A stretch of DNA of 64,000 nucleotides from positions 1-64,000 of the forward strand of contig CAZZIP010000013.1 in the NCBI GenBank assembly GCA_964654415.1, given 5' to 3'. The notes below the pieces were generated by a model. That model was not told the DNA's origin. It did not search any database and worked only from the letters and a program-made list of their open reading frames with translations. Below are positions 43,208 through 51,832 of the stretch, piece by piece; positions within the stretch are counted from its first letter, which is position 1, and each line of letters starts with the position of its first letter. The position numbers were made by a program, and so were the translations under genes. This DNA comes from Methylohalobius sp964654415 (GTDB lineage: Bacteria > Pseudomonadota > Gammaproteobacteria > Methylococcales > Methylothermaceae).

Positions 43208-44221
43208 ATGGCAGAGCAACCCAAGCTCGGTTGGGGAATCTTAGGCGCATCGCGGATGGCGGCTACCATGTTGCCTTCGCTGATTCAGGCAACCAACGCT
43301 AGGCTGGTCGCCATCGCCAGCCGGCGCCCCGGGGCAGCGGCAGAGCTTCTGGCCAAATCCACCCCGCACTGCAGCAAAGTAAAGGCTTTTGACCATCCCG
43401 ACCAGTTGCTTCAAGACCCCGAGGTGGAGGCAGTCTATCTGCCAATGGCCAATGAAGAACACGCTTCCTGGGCTTTAGCCTGCTTGGAACACGGCAAGCA
43501 CGTCCTAGTAGAAAAGCCGCTGGCCCTCAGCGAGGCGGACATCGAAGCGATCAAGCGGGCCGCCCAAGCCAATCGAGTCAAAGTCATGGAAGGCTTCATG
43601 TACCGCTTCCACCCTCAGCACCAACGGGTTTTTGAGATCCTGCACTCTGGAACCATAGGCGAGGTTCGCACGGTGCGTACTTGTTTTTCTTTCCTAATGA
43701 CCCCGCAGAGGCTGTATCGTATCTCGCGCCCAATCGAACAAGGCGGCGGGGCGCTGTGGGACATTGGCTGTTATGCCGTCCACTGCGCGCGCTGGTTCTT
43801 TGCTAACTCTCCCAAAGCGGTCTTTGCTCTGGCCAAGTTCAACGAGCACGGCGCCGATGTTTCCGACTGCGGGCTCCTCGATTTCGGCAACGGGCGCTAC
43901 GCCAGCTTGGACTTTAGCTACGAGCGCGCCCGCCGGGCCGAGTACGAGATCATTGGCACTTTGGGAGGGATCAAATGCCACAACGTTTGGGCCAAACCTG
44001 GAGAGGTTCCAGTGATCTCCTGGTGGACCGAAGCAGGCCAACGAAGCGAAGAGCCGTTGCCATCAGCAGACCATTTTCGCCTAGAAATCGAGCATTTCTC
44101 CGCGTGTGTGCTCAACGACGAGCCACCTCGCTTGAGCCTGGAAGACGCAGAAATCAACTGCCGCGTACTGGTAGCGGCGATCGAGGCGATCCGGGAAAAG
44201 CAGCTGATAAGCTTGGGATAA
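43208..44221 (+). CDS. Gfo/Idh/MocA family oxidoreductase
   Basis: This 337-residue NAD(P)-dependent oxidoreductase has an N-terminal Rossmann domain (WGILGASRMAATMLPSL, then AVYLPMANEEHASWAL and GKHVLVEKPLAL) and a C-terminal alpha/beta domain with the catalytic EGFMYRFHPQH and DIGCYAVHCARWFF motifs. It is closest in layout to sugar and trans-dihydrodiol dehydrogenase-type members. AGGAGG lies a few bases before the ATG. A hairpin terminator begins directly after the stop. Confidence 0.9.
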   Translation: MAEQPKLGWGILGASRMAATMLPSLIQATNARLVAIASRRPGAAAELLAKSTPHCSKVKAFDHPDQLLQDPEVEAVYLPMANEEHASWALACLEHGKHVLVEKPLALSEADIEAIKRAAQANRVKVMEGFMYRFHPQHQRVFEILHSGTIGEVRTVRTCFSFLMTPQRLYRISRPIEQGGGALWDIGCYAVHCARWFFANSPKAVFALAKFNEHGADVSDCGLLDFGNGRYASLDFSYERARRAEYEIIGTLGGIKCHNVWAKPGEVPVISWWTEAGQRSEEPLPSADHFRLEIEHFSACVLNDEPPRLSLEDAEINCRVLVAAIEAIREKQLISLG

Positions 44222-44222
44222 A

Positions 44223-44247
44223 AAAGGCGAGGTAATCCTCGCCTTCA
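44223..44247. terminator. Bidirectional intrinsic terminator
   Basis: A perfect nine-base stem, AAGGCGAGG and CCTCGCCTT, with a TAAT loop is flanked by an A-run on one side and CATTT on the other. It lies between the stop of the Gfo/Idh gene and the 3' end of tRNA-Pro and can terminate both convergent transcripts. Confidence 0.75.
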
Positions 44248-44249
44248 TT

Positions 44250-44326
44250 TGGTCGGGACGGCGGGATTTGAACCCACGACCCCCACCACCCCAAGGTGGT
44301 GCGCTACCAGGCTGCGCTACGCCCCG
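44250..44326 (-). tRNA. tRNA-Pro (anticodon GGG)
   Basis: The 77-base cloverleaf folds fully. The acceptor CGGGGCG pairs with CGTCCCG and ACCA is encoded. The anticodon stem CCACC/GGTGG encloses TTGGGGT, giving anticodon GGG, and the T loop reads TTCAAAT. It lies 24 bases downstream of ihfA on the same strand and is probably part of that transcript, an arrangement also seen in other gammaproteobacteria. Confidence 0.96.
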
Positions 44327-44350
44327 ATTGCCGCTCAATTATACTATAAA

Positions 44351-44668
44351 TCAATCCGATTCCAACGGCTGCGCCTTCCCTGCAGAGTCCACATCGATCC
44401 GGCCTTTCAGTTTCTGCCCAGCCCTGAATGTCACGACCCGGCGGGCAGTCACCGGAATTTCCTCGCCAGTTTTAGGATTGCGGCCGGGACGCTCGCGTTT
44501 GTCGCGCAGGTCGAAACTTCCAAATCCCGACAACTTGACCGCCTTGCCTCGCTCTAAGGCGTGCTTGATCTCTTCGAAAAACATGTCCACCAACTCCTTG
44601 GCGTCCTTGCGGTTTAAGCCGATGTCCGCATATAGTTTTTCCACGATGTCGGCTTTAGTCAGCGTCAT
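44351..44668 (-). CDS. ihfA: Integration host factor alpha subunit
   Basis: IhfA with IhfB forms a sequence-specific DNA-bending heterodimer. The 105-residue protein matches family members closely: LTKADIVEKLYADIGLNRKD at the start, VKLSGFGSFDLRDKRERPGR, and NPKTGEEIPVTARRVVTFR in the DNA-contacting arm. ATG 44668 is used; an upstream GTG at 44674 overlaps the pheT stop. The pheS–pheT–ihfA order is conserved in gammaproteobacteria. Confidence 0.95.
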   Translation of the reverse strand: MTLTKADIVEKLYADIGLNRKDAKELVDMFFEEIKHALERGKAVKLSGFGSFDLRDKRERPGRNPKTGEEIPVTARRVVTFRAGQKLKGRIDVDSAGKAQPLESD

Positions 44669-44670
44669 CC

Positions 44671-47064
44671 TCACCCCCTCAATTTGGCCTGGAATTTATC
44701 CACCAAGTTTTGCAGAACTTGTGCTATGAGCGCATCGACCTCAGCGTCAGTCAAAGTCCGCTCGGGATGCTGCAGAACAATCCCTAGCCCCAAACTCTTC
44801 TCATCTTCGGCCAGCCCTTTCCCTTGCCAGACATCGAACAATATCACCTCTGTCAGGAGGTTGGGTAGAGTCTGGGAGACAGCCTCCAACACCTCCTGGG
44901 CGCTGACTTGTTTGCGCACTACTAAAGCCAGATCTCGGCGGATAGAAGGATATTTAGACAACGGCCTAAATTTTGGAATTCTTTTATCCTCCAAAATAGC
45001 CAGGTTCAGTTCAAATAGAAACACATTCTGATCGAGGCCCAATTCGTCCCCCAGGCTTGGATGAAGCATTCCCAGCCAACCCTGGCGCTGTCCGCTGGAC
45101 CGGTCGATGAGCACAGCCGCCTGCCCCGGATGAAGAGCCGGATGTTCGGCGGCGGCGAAGCGATAATCTCGTTCTCTGCCGGTAAGACGCAACAAAGCTT
45201 CCACATCGGCCTTGAGGTCGTAAAAGTCCACTGCCCGCCGCTCTCCAGCCCACTGCTCGGGAAAAACCAAGCCGGTGGCCAGTCCAGCCAGCCTTGGTTC
45301 CTGACGAATCTGGCCTGCCTCTCGCCAGAAGCTAAGGCCGACCTCGAACAACCTGACCCTGGACCGCTGCCGGTTGAGATTGTGGCGAGCCGCGTGCAAC
45401 AGTCCGGTCCATAAGGTAGTGCGCATCACCCCCATCTCCTTTGAGATGGGGTTGAGCAAGGTTACCGGATCGAGATGCGGGGTCAATCTGGCTTGGAGGT
45501 TGGGATCCACGAAACTGTAGGTAATTGCTTCCTGATAATCCCGGTCGGCGAGCGCGTCTTGAATCCTAGCCAAAGGCAATCGACCTTCCGGCGATGGCTG
45601 CATATGGTCGGGCAGTGCGGGGGTACGAACGGGTAACCGCTCATAACCGTACACCCGAGCCAACTCCTCAATCAAATCCGCTTCGATGGAGACATCAAAA
45701 CGGAAGCTCGGAGGTGTCACCTGCCATTCACCAGCGGCTACAGGTTCTACCTGCATCCCCAAGCGGCCCAAGATATCCTCGATTTCGCGAGCTTCTAGAC
45801 TTGCGCCGAGAATAGAAGCTACCCGCCCTTGGCGCAACCGGATCGGAAAGCGCATGGGAAGAAAGACTTCTGAGGAGACTTCAGTAACCGGCCCTGGCAT
45901 CCCCCCGGCGATTTCGACCAACAATCGGGTCGCACGCTGCAACGCCCTAGACTGCATGGCCGGATCCACCCCACGCTCGAAGCGGTGAGAAGAATCGGTA
46001 TGCAGGCCATAACGGCGCGCTCGTCCGGCGATGGCATCCGGAGCAAAGAAAGCGCATTCGAGGAAAATATCCAAAGTGGCGCTGCTGACTGCCGAATCCT
46101 GTCCCCCCATGATCCCAGCCAGAGCCAGGGGAGCCTCGGCGTCGGCGATCACCAGGCTATCGTCGGTCAACTCGATCTGCTGACCGTTCAGCAGGATCAG
46201 CTTTTCACAGGGGCGGGCCATACGCACCTGGATTCCCCCCCTGATGCGCTTAGCATCGAAAGCGTGGAGAGGCTGGCCAAGTTCCAGCAGCACGTAATTG
46301 GTGACGTCTACCACCGGACCGAGGCTTCGGATACCGCTGCGACGCAACCGCTCCTTCATCCACAAAGGGGTAGTCGCCGCGATATTTATTCCCCGAATCA
46401 GCCTACCAAGATAGCGGGGACAAGCCCTGCGGGCTTCAGCGGCCACTTGGATCGGCAACCTATCGTCGCACGCCGGCGCTACCGGCTCCACTGTCATAGG
46501 CTGCCAATCGATTCGATTAAGCAACGCCACTTCCCGCGCGATCCCTTCCACGCTCAGGCAATCGGCACGGTTAGGCGTCAGGTCCACCTCAATCACCGCA
46601 TCATCCAGCTTGAGCCAGGAACGGATGTCCTCTCCCAGCGGGGCGTCCTGCGGCAACTCCCATAAACCTTCGTCTGCCTCGGAAATCCCAAGCTCCCTGG
46701 CCGAGCACAGCATACCCAAGGACTCTACCCCATAAAGCCGGGACGATTTGATTTTGCGTCCTCCAGGAAGCTCGGCGCCAACCAGCGCCAGGGGGGCTTT
46801 CAGACCTACGCGAACGTTCGGGGCACCGCAAACGATTTGGAGAGTTTCCGCATCGCCCGTTTTGACTTGGCACACCTTAAGCTTACTTGCTTCGGGATGG
46901 GGCAAAACCTCGATCACCTCGGCGACTACCACTCCGGAGAACATCGGGGCAGCCGTGCTCACATTGTCGACTTCCAAGCCCGCCATGGTCAATTGCTCGA
47001 CCAAGCGCGCAGTGGTTATCGGCGGATTGACGTGCTCTCTAAGCCAAGCTTCGCTAAAGCGCAT
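44671..47064 (-). CDS. pheT: Phenylalanyl-tRNA synthetase beta subunit
   Basis: PheT forms the (alpha-beta)2 enzyme with PheS. The 797-residue subunit has the N-terminal tRNA-binding EMAP/OB domain (about 40-150), the B3/B4 editing region, B5 domains, a catalytic-like core, and the C-terminal anticodon-binding FDX-ACB domain (about 700-797; FRPLSKYPSIRRDLALVV). It follows pheS by eight bases and nearly touches ihfA. Confidence 0.96.
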   Translation of the reverse strand: MRFSEAWLREHVNPPITTARLVEQLTMAGLEVDNVSTAAPMFSGVVVAEVIEVLPHPEASKLKVCQVKTGDAETLQIVCGAPNVRVGLKAPLALVGAELPGGRKIKSSRLYGVESLGMLCSARELGISEADEGLWELPQDAPLGEDIRSWLKLDDAVIEVDLTPNRADCLSVEGIAREVALLNRIDWQPMTVEPVAPACDDRLPIQVAAEARRACPRYLGRLIRGINIAATTPLWMKERLRRSGIRSLGPVVDVTNYVLLELGQPLHAFDAKRIRGGIQVRMARPCEKLILLNGQQIELTDDSLVIADAEAPLALAGIMGGQDSAVSSATLDIFLECAFFAPDAIAGRARRYGLHTDSSHRFERGVDPAMQSRALQRATRLLVEIAGGMPGPVTEVSSEVFLPMRFPIRLRQGRVASILGASLEAREIEDILGRLGMQVEPVAAGEWQVTPPSFRFDVSIEADLIEELARVYGYERLPVRTPALPDHMQPSPEGRLPLARIQDALADRDYQEAITYSFVDPNLQARLTPHLDPVTLLNPISKEMGVMRTTLWTGLLHAARHNLNRQRSRVRLFEVGLSFWREAGQIRQEPRLAGLATGLVFPEQWAGERRAVDFYDLKADVEALLRLTGRERDYRFAAAEHPALHPGQAAVLIDRSSGQRQGWLGMLHPSLGDELGLDQNVFLFELNLAILEDKRIPKFRPLSKYPSIRRDLALVVRKQVSAQEVLEAVSQTLPNLLTEVILFDVWQGKGLAEDEKSLGLGIVLQHPERTLTDAEVDALIAQVLQNLVDKFQAKLRG

Positions 47065-47072
47065 CAGGGGGG

Positions 47073-48092
47073 TTAGTGGAATTGTTCCAGAAAGCGCAGG
47101 TCATTTTCGAAGAACAAACGCAGGTCATTGATGCCGTACCTTAGCATGGCCAGCCGCTCGACTCCAAGCCCGAAGGCGAAACCGGTAAAGCCTTCCGGAT
47201 CGATCCCGACGGCTTCAAATACCTTGGGATGGATCATACCGCAACCCATCACCTCCAACCAGCCGCTTTGGCTGCAGACCCGGCAGCCTGCACCTAGGCA
47301 CATGACGCAACCGATGTCCACCTCGGCCGAAGGCTCGGTGAACGGAAAATAAGAAGGCCGAAAGCGCACTCTCACGTCCTGCTCGAAAAAAGCGCGCAGG
47401 AATTCATCCAATACGCCGCGCAGATCAGCGAAGCTGACCCCTCGATCGACCAGGAAGCCCTCCACTTGATGGAACATAGGGGTGTGGGTTAAATCCGAGT
47501 CACAGCGATATACCCGCCCCGGGGCGATGATTTTGAAAGGCGGTTGACCTTGTTCCATCACCCGGATCTGGACCGGAGAAGTATGAGTACGCAGCAGGGT
47601 ATCCTGGTCGATGTAAAAGGTATCGTGCATCGCCCGCGCGGGATGCTGGGCAGGGATATTGAGGGCTTCGAAATTGTGATAGTCGTCCTCGATTTCCGGG
47701 CCTTGGGCTATCTGAAACCCGACGCTGGCAAAGATTCGCTCGATCCGACGCAGCGTCAGGGTTACCGGATGCAAGCCGGCCACGCCCTGACCTCGACCGG
47801 GCAAAGTCACATCCAGCGCCTCGGCTTTCAGCCGGCTCTCCAGTTCAGCCTTCTGGAGCGTCTCACGGCGGGCCTCTAAGAGCTGCTGAAATGTCTGGCG
47901 CGCCTCATTGATGACTTTACCGACCGCCGGCCGCTCCTCCGGCGGCAGCCGGCCGAGTTCGCTCATGCGCTGGGTGAACAGTCCCTTCTTGCCCAGGTAG
48001 CGTACCCGAACCTGATCTAGCGCGATCAAGTCCTCGGCTGCAGCCAATTCTCGCTCGGCTTGCAGGAGTAAACCTTCTACCGATTCGGACAC
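47073..48092 (-). CDS. pheS: Phenylalanyl-tRNA synthetase alpha subunit
   Basis: PheS is the class II catalytic subunit. The product of about 339 residues has an N-terminal coiled coil and the catalytic core with GRVYRCDSDLTHTPMFHQVE (motif 2) and FGLGVERLAMLRYGI (motif 3). No ATG starts the frame. Adjacent TTG (48095) and GTG (48092) codons lie directly after the rplT stop; GTG with GAGTTGAG upstream is preferred. A rare start fits a translationally coupled gene. Confidence 0.95.
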   Translation of the reverse strand: MSESVEGLLLQAERELAAAEDLIALDQVRVRYLGKKGLFTQRMSELGRLPPEERPAVGKVINEARQTFQQLLEARRETLQKAELESRLKAEALDVTLPGRGQGVAGLHPVTLTLRRIERIFASVGFQIAQGPEIEDDYHNFEALNIPAQHPARAMHDTFYIDQDTLLRTHTSPVQIRVMEQGQPPFKIIAPGRVYRCDSDLTHTPMFHQVEGFLVDRGVSFADLRGVLDEFLRAFFEQDVRVRFRPSYFPFTEPSAEVDIGCVMCLGAGCRVCSQSGWLEVMGCGMIHPKVFEAVGIDPEGFTGFAFGLGVERLAMLRYGINDLRLFFENDLRFLEQFH

Positions 48093-48098
48093 CAAAAC

Positions 48099-48446
48099 TC
48101 AACTCTGGGCAAGTCGCGCCAGTTCAGCGAAGGCTTCTTTGTCATGCACGGCTATATCGGCCAGCACTTTGCGGTCGATATCGATGGAAGCCTGCTTGAG
48201 GCCGCTGATCAAGCGACTGTATGACAAGCCGTGCTCACGCGCTGCGGCATTGATCCGGGCGATCCACAGGGCGCGAAATTCACGCTTGCGCTGTTTACGA
48301 TCTCGATACGCATACTGGCTGGCTTTGATGACCGCTTGCTTGGCGACTCGGAACACTCGGCTACGCGCACCGTAATATCCCTTAGCCGCTTTAAGAATTT
48401 TTTTATGGCGACTGCGCGCCACAACTCCCCGTTTGACTCTTGGCAT
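48099..48446 (-). CDS. rplT: 50S ribosomal protein L20
   Basis: L20 is required for early 50S assembly and in E. coli also represses translation of rpmI-rplT. The 115-residue highly basic sequence is full length (MPRVKRGVVARSRHKKILK, then GARSRVFRVAKQAV). It follows rpmI by 15 bases. Confidence 0.97.
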   Translation of the reverse strand: MPRVKRGVVARSRHKKILKAAKGYYGARSRVFRVAKQAVIKASQYAYRDRKQRKREFRALWIARINAAAREHGLSYSRLISGLKQASIDIDRKVLADIAVHDKEAFAELARLAQS

Positions 48447-48461
48447 AAGATCCTCTTTAAA

Positions 48462-48659
48462 CTAGGCGTAGGGCAGAAGTTGCTTGGCTTCCCGCACGTC
48501 GGAAGCACTCAAGTAAGCAGCGTGGCGCAGATGGCGTTTTTGCTTGGTGGTCTTTTTGGTCAAAATATGGTTGCGGTAAGCAGACCGGTGCTTGAACCGT
48601 CCTGAAGCCGTCACGCTAAACCGCTTGGCCGCACCGCGATTGGTTTTTAGCTTTGGCAT
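48462..48659 (-). CDS. rpmI: 50S ribosomal protein L35
   Basis: A 65-residue basic ribosomal protein with the L35 signature KLKTNRGAAKRFSVTASGRF. It sits between infC and rplT as usual. Confidence 0.97.
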   Translation of the reverse strand: MPKLKTNRGAAKRFSVTASGRFKHRSAYRNHILTKKTTKQKRHLRHAAYLSASDVREAKQLLPYA

Positions 48660-48683
48660 CGTTTGCTCCTTGAAAAGAAACTT

Positions 48684-49202
48684 TTACTTTTTTTTCGGGG
48701 CCAGTACCATGACCAGCTGCCGCCCTTCCATCTTAGGAGTCTGCTCGACTATTGCGTAGTCGCTTAAATCTTTCTCTATGCGTTCGAGCAACTCCATCCC
48801 TAGCTCCGCGTGAGCTACTTCCCGTCCCCGGAAACGCACCGTCACCTTGGCTTTGTCGCCGTCTTCCAGGAAACGAATGAGACTTCGCAGTTTAATTTGA
48901 TAATCGCTCTCACCGGTACCCGGACGCAGTTTGATTTCCTTGACTTGGATCTGTTTCTGTTTTTTCTTGGCCGCCTGAAGCTTCTTGCTCTGCTCAAAGC
49001 GGAATTTGCCATAATCCATCACCCGGCATACCGGAGGCTCCGCCTGGGGTGCAATCTCTACGAGGTCAAGACCTGCTTGCTCGGCAATCCGCTTAGCCTC
49101 CAGCAAGGATACGATGCCGATTTGCTCACCATTGGCACCGATCAGCCGGACCTTTGGCGCCTTGATCTCGTCGTTGCGCCGGACTTCTGTTTTCGCAGTG
49201 AT
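48684..49202 (-). CDS. infC: Translation initiation factor IF-3 (ATC start codon)
   Basis: IF-3 binds the 30S subunit and enforces start-codon fidelity. The full 172-residue product begins at an ATC codon (49202-49200), preceded eight bases upstream by AAGGAG. The N-terminal domain that follows (TAKTEVRRNDEIKAPKVRLI, then GANGEQIGIVSLLEAKRIAE) is required for a complete IF-3, and no ATG, GTG or TTG occurs between the upstream in-frame TAA and this domain. In E. coli infC starts at AUU, which lets IF-3 repress its own translation. The same logic is expected here. The C-terminal domain ends GRQLVMVLAPKKK. Confidence 0.93.
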   Translation of the reverse strand: MTAKTEVRRNDEIKAPKVRLIGANGEQIGIVSLLEAKRIAEQAGLDLVEIAPQAEPPVCRVMDYGKFRFEQSKKLQAAKKKQKQIQVKEIKLRPGTGESDYQIKLRSLIRFLEDGDKAKVTVRFRGREVAHAELGMELLERIEKDLSDYAIVEQTPKMEGRQLVMVLAPKKK

Positions 49203-49230
49203 ACTGTTATCTCCTTAAATATGGTTACAA

Positions 49231-51147
49231 CTAGACTGCAGACCGTTTTGCCGCTACCTGCTCCCCAAACCACTCCAGCATAGCTTCTAAGGACATCACG
49301 CCTAAGTTTTTGCCTTGCTGGGTTCGTACCGCTACTTGGCGGCTGAGCATTTCCTTATCTCCGACGATTAACAGGTAAGGCACGCGCTGCATAGAGTGCT
49401 CGCGGATTTTATAGCTGATTTTCTCGTTTCTCAAGTCCGCTTCCACCCGAAACCCTCGCGCCAGCATGGCGTCCTGGACTTCCTTGGCGTAATCGCGCTG
49501 ATGGTCGGTGATGTTGAGTACCACGGCTTGGACCGGCGCTAACCACAACGGAAGCAACCCCGCATAGTGTTCAAGCAAAATGCCGATGAAGCGTTCGAGC
49601 GATCCCAAAATCGCCCGATGCAACATGACCGGTGTCTGACGCGAGCCGTCTTCAGCTACGTAGCTCGCCCCTAAGCGTTCAGGCATAGAGAAATCGATCT
49701 GGATAGTGCCAAGCTGCCAAACGCGACCTAAACAATCCTTTAAGGCAAACTCTATTTTGGGGCCATAGAACGCCCCTTCCCCTGCCTGCAATTGCCAAGC
49801 CAGACCTTTGCGCGCAAGCGCTTCCTCTAAGGCTTTCTCGGCCTTGTCCCACATCTCCTCGCTGCCGACCCGATTTTCCGGGCGGGTGGAAAGCTTCACT
49901 TGGACGTTGTCGAAGCCAAAATCGCGATAGACCTCAAACAGAAGGTCGATGAACGCCGAAACTTCGTCCTGAATCTGGGCTTCGGTGCAAAAAATATGGG
50001 CGTCGTCCTGGACAAAGCCTCGTACCCTAAGCAAGCCATGCAGGGTGCCAGAAGGCTCGTTGCGGTGGCAGGAACCAAATTCCGCCAGCCTAAGTGGTAG
50101 ATCGCGATAGCTTTTTAATCCCTGGTTGTAAATTTGGACGTGGCAAGGGCAGTTCATCGGTTTGATCGCGTAATCGCGGTTCTCCGCCCGGGTGGTGAAG
50201 ATCAAATCGCCGAACTTGTCCCAGTGCCCAGACTTCTCCCACAGGCTGCGCTCCACGATCTGCGGCGTCCTGACTTCCTGGTAACCGCGCTCTTGCAGCT
50301 TGCTGCGGATGTACTGCTCGATGACCTGGTAGATGCGCCATCCCTTGGGGTGCCAAAACACCATGCCAGGGGCTTCTTCCTGCAGATGAAACAGGTCAAG
50401 CTGTTTGCCCAGCCGGCGATGATCGCGCTTTTCGGCTTCCTCCAAGCGCTTGAGATACGCTTCAAGCTGCTCCTGATCGGCCCAAGCGGTACCATAAATG
50501 CGTTGCAGCATCTCGTTGCGCGCATCCCCACGCCAGTAGGCGCCGGCCACCTTGGTGAGCTTGAAGGCTTTGAGCTTCCCGGTATCGGGTACGTGTGGGC
50601 CGCGGCACAGATCGGTAAAACTGCCCTGGGTATAGAGGGATATCTCCTCGCCTTCTGGAATTTCCTCAATGATCTTCGCTTTATATTCTTCGCCCTGACG
50701 GCGGAAAAATTCGATCGCCTCCTGCCTGGACACAACCTTGCGCTCGATCGGCAAAGCGGCCTTGGCCAATTCCCGCATTTTCTGCTCGATTTTTTCCAGG
50801 TCTTCGGTAGTAAAAGGGCGTTCGAAGGCAAAATCGTAATAGAAGCCGTCCTCGATCACCGGCCCTATGGTCACCTGAGCTTTGGGGTATAGTTCCTTGA
50901 CCGCTTGTGCCAGAAGGTGTGCGGTGGAATGGCGGATGACTTCCAAGCCCGCATCGTCCTGCGGGGTAATGATCTCCACCGCAGCGTCGCGCTCGATGAG
51001 GAAACTCAAATCCACGAGCCGACCGTCCACCCTGCCGGCCACCGCCGCCTTGGCAAGGCCTGGGCCTATGGCCTCGGCGACCTGCCGGACCGTCACCGGG
51101 CGATCGAAAATTAATTGTTTTCCGTCTGGAAGCGTGATCGTCGGCAT
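49231..51147 (-). CDS. thrS: Threonyl-tRNA synthetase
   Basis: ThrS charges tRNA-Thr and edits serine. The corrected product is 638 residues, starting MPTITLPDGKQLIFDRPV as in E. coli. It has the TGS domain (about 1-62), the editing domain with HSTAHLLAQAVKELYP, the catalytic core with KPMNCPCHVQIYNQ and the zinc-ligand cysteine, and a C-terminal anticodon domain. The longer frame upstream runs through tRNA-Val and is excluded. No ribosome site is visible; a terminator hairpin and U-tract end just before the ATG. Confidence 0.95.
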   Translation of the reverse strand: MPTITLPDGKQLIFDRPVTVRQVAEAIGPGLAKAAVAGRVDGRLVDLSFLIERDAAVEIITPQDDAGLEVIRHSTAHLLAQAVKELYPKAQVTIGPVIEDGFYYDFAFERPFTTEDLEKIEQKMRELAKAALPIERKVVSRQEAIEFFRRQGEEYKAKIIEEIPEGEEISLYTQGSFTDLCRGPHVPDTGKLKAFKLTKVAGAYWRGDARNEMLQRIYGTAWADQEQLEAYLKRLEEAEKRDHRRLGKQLDLFHLQEEAPGMVFWHPKGWRIYQVIEQYIRSKLQERGYQEVRTPQIVERSLWEKSGHWDKFGDLIFTTRAENRDYAIKPMNCPCHVQIYNQGLKSYRDLPLRLAEFGSCHRNEPSGTLHGLLRVRGFVQDDAHIFCTEAQIQDEVSAFIDLLFEVYRDFGFDNVQVKLSTRPENRVGSEEMWDKAEKALEEALARKGLAWQLQAGEGAFYGPKIEFALKDCLGRVWQLGTIQIDFSMPERLGASYVAEDGSRQTPVMLHRAILGSLERFIGILLEHYAGLLPLWLAPVQAVVLNITDHQRDYAKEVQDAMLARGFRVEADLRNEKISYKIREHSMQRVPYLLIVGDKEMLSRQVAVRTQQGKNLGVMSLEAMLEWFGEQVAAKRSAV

Positions 51148-51186
51148 AAAAACCAAAACAAAAAGCACCGCTTTTTGCGATGCTTT
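51145..51186 (-). terminator. Intrinsic terminator directly before thrS
   Basis: On the minus strand AAAGCATCGC and GCGGTGCTTT form a ten-base stem with one G-T pair (51186-51177 and 51171-51162) around an A5 loop. A T-rich tract runs to the thrS ATG at 51147. It follows tRNA-Val and should terminate that transcript. It also occupies the place where a thrS ribosome site is expected. Confidence 0.7.
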
Positions 51187-51192
51187 AATTAC

Positions 51193-51268
51193 TGGTAGGC
51201 GCGATTGGATTCGAACCAACGACCCCCACCATGTCAAGGTGGTGCTCTGACCAACTGAGCTACGCGCC
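51193..51268 (-). tRNA. tRNA-Val (anticodon GAC)
   Basis: A 76-base cloverleaf with acceptor GGCGCGT pairing to GCGCGCC-type bases at the 3' side, CCA encoded, D loop AGCTCAGTTGGTCAGAGC, anticodon stem CCACC/GGTGG around TTGACAT (anticodon GAC), and T loop TTCGAAT. A good promoter lies directly upstream and a terminator directly downstream. Confidence 0.96.
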
Positions 51269-51282
51269 TTTCAAAAATTGCC

Positions 51283-51310
51283 ATTATAAAGCAAAAAAGC
51301 TTGCTGTAAA
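51283..51310 (-). promoter_or_regulatory. Sigma-70 promoter of tRNA-Val
   Basis: On the minus strand TTTACA (51310-51305) and a perfect TATAAT (51288-51283) are 16 bases apart. The tRNA begins about 15 bases after the -10 element. The spacer holds a GCAAGCTTTTTTGC palindrome-like stretch of unknown meaning. Confidence 0.7.
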
Positions 51311-51313
51311 GCG

Positions 51314-51832
51314 TCATCCGCTCCCAGGCCGCCTATGCCAAGGCCGGCGCCTGGGGCGCACATGCCGCACGAGCGAAAACCCTACGCAAGCGATCAGGGT
51401 AAGCAAAGAGCCTTCTAACAGCAAAAAGGTGCTGATCTTCATCCAGGCAAATCCCGGGTGGACAAAGCGCACCAGCCAACCGGCAGCCTCGTTGGCCACC
51501 GAGCTGGCAAAGCTCACTCCACCTAAGCTTACCTTGAGCCACACTGGAAGCTCGGTCATCAGCAAAAGATGCACTAAGGTCAGCATCAATATTCCCTGGG
51601 CAAACAGGTGGAAATGGCTAACCTCGAGCAGGCTCTCATAGGAGCGCGGGGGGCGAAATTCGGCCTCCGAGCCCAGATAATAAGACACCACCGAAGCGTA
51701 GCTCAAGCCCATGTGCTGGAAGTACATCAAAGCCGCGCTTACCGCAAACAGAACGAGGTAGCTTAAAAACAGCAAAATGCAGGTATTAAGGAGCAGCTTG
51801 CGGTAGTGCTCGCCGCTGACGAAGAAGCGCAT
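51314..51832 (-). CDS. Four-helix inner-membrane protein of Fur-box operon
   Basis: I do not recognise a named family. The 172-residue protein has about four transmembrane helices (near 15-37, 70-90, 97-115 and 128-150) and a basic C-terminal tail. Histidines cluster at the second helix (SHFHLFAQGILMLTLVHLLL), compatible with heme or metal binding, but this is inference. Its ATG shares one base with the stop of the FMN-binding gene (TAATG). It ends the operon led by a porin with a Fur-box promoter, so a role in periplasmic iron reduction or electron delivery is possible. Confidence 0.7.
   Translation of the reverse strand: MRFFVSGEHYRKLLLNTCILLFLSYLVLFAVSAALMYFQHMGLSYASVVSYYLGSEAEFRPPRSYESLLEVSHFHLFAQGILMLTLVHLLLMTELPVWLKVSLGGVSFASSVANEAAGWLVRFVHPGFAWMKISTFLLLEGSLLTLIACVGFSLVRHVRPRRRPWHRRPGSG

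Noticed and set aside
51148..51237. 30-residue N-terminal extension of ThrS
   Set aside because: It reads through the tRNA-Val gene and a terminator; the E. coli-like start MPTITLPDG is at 51147.
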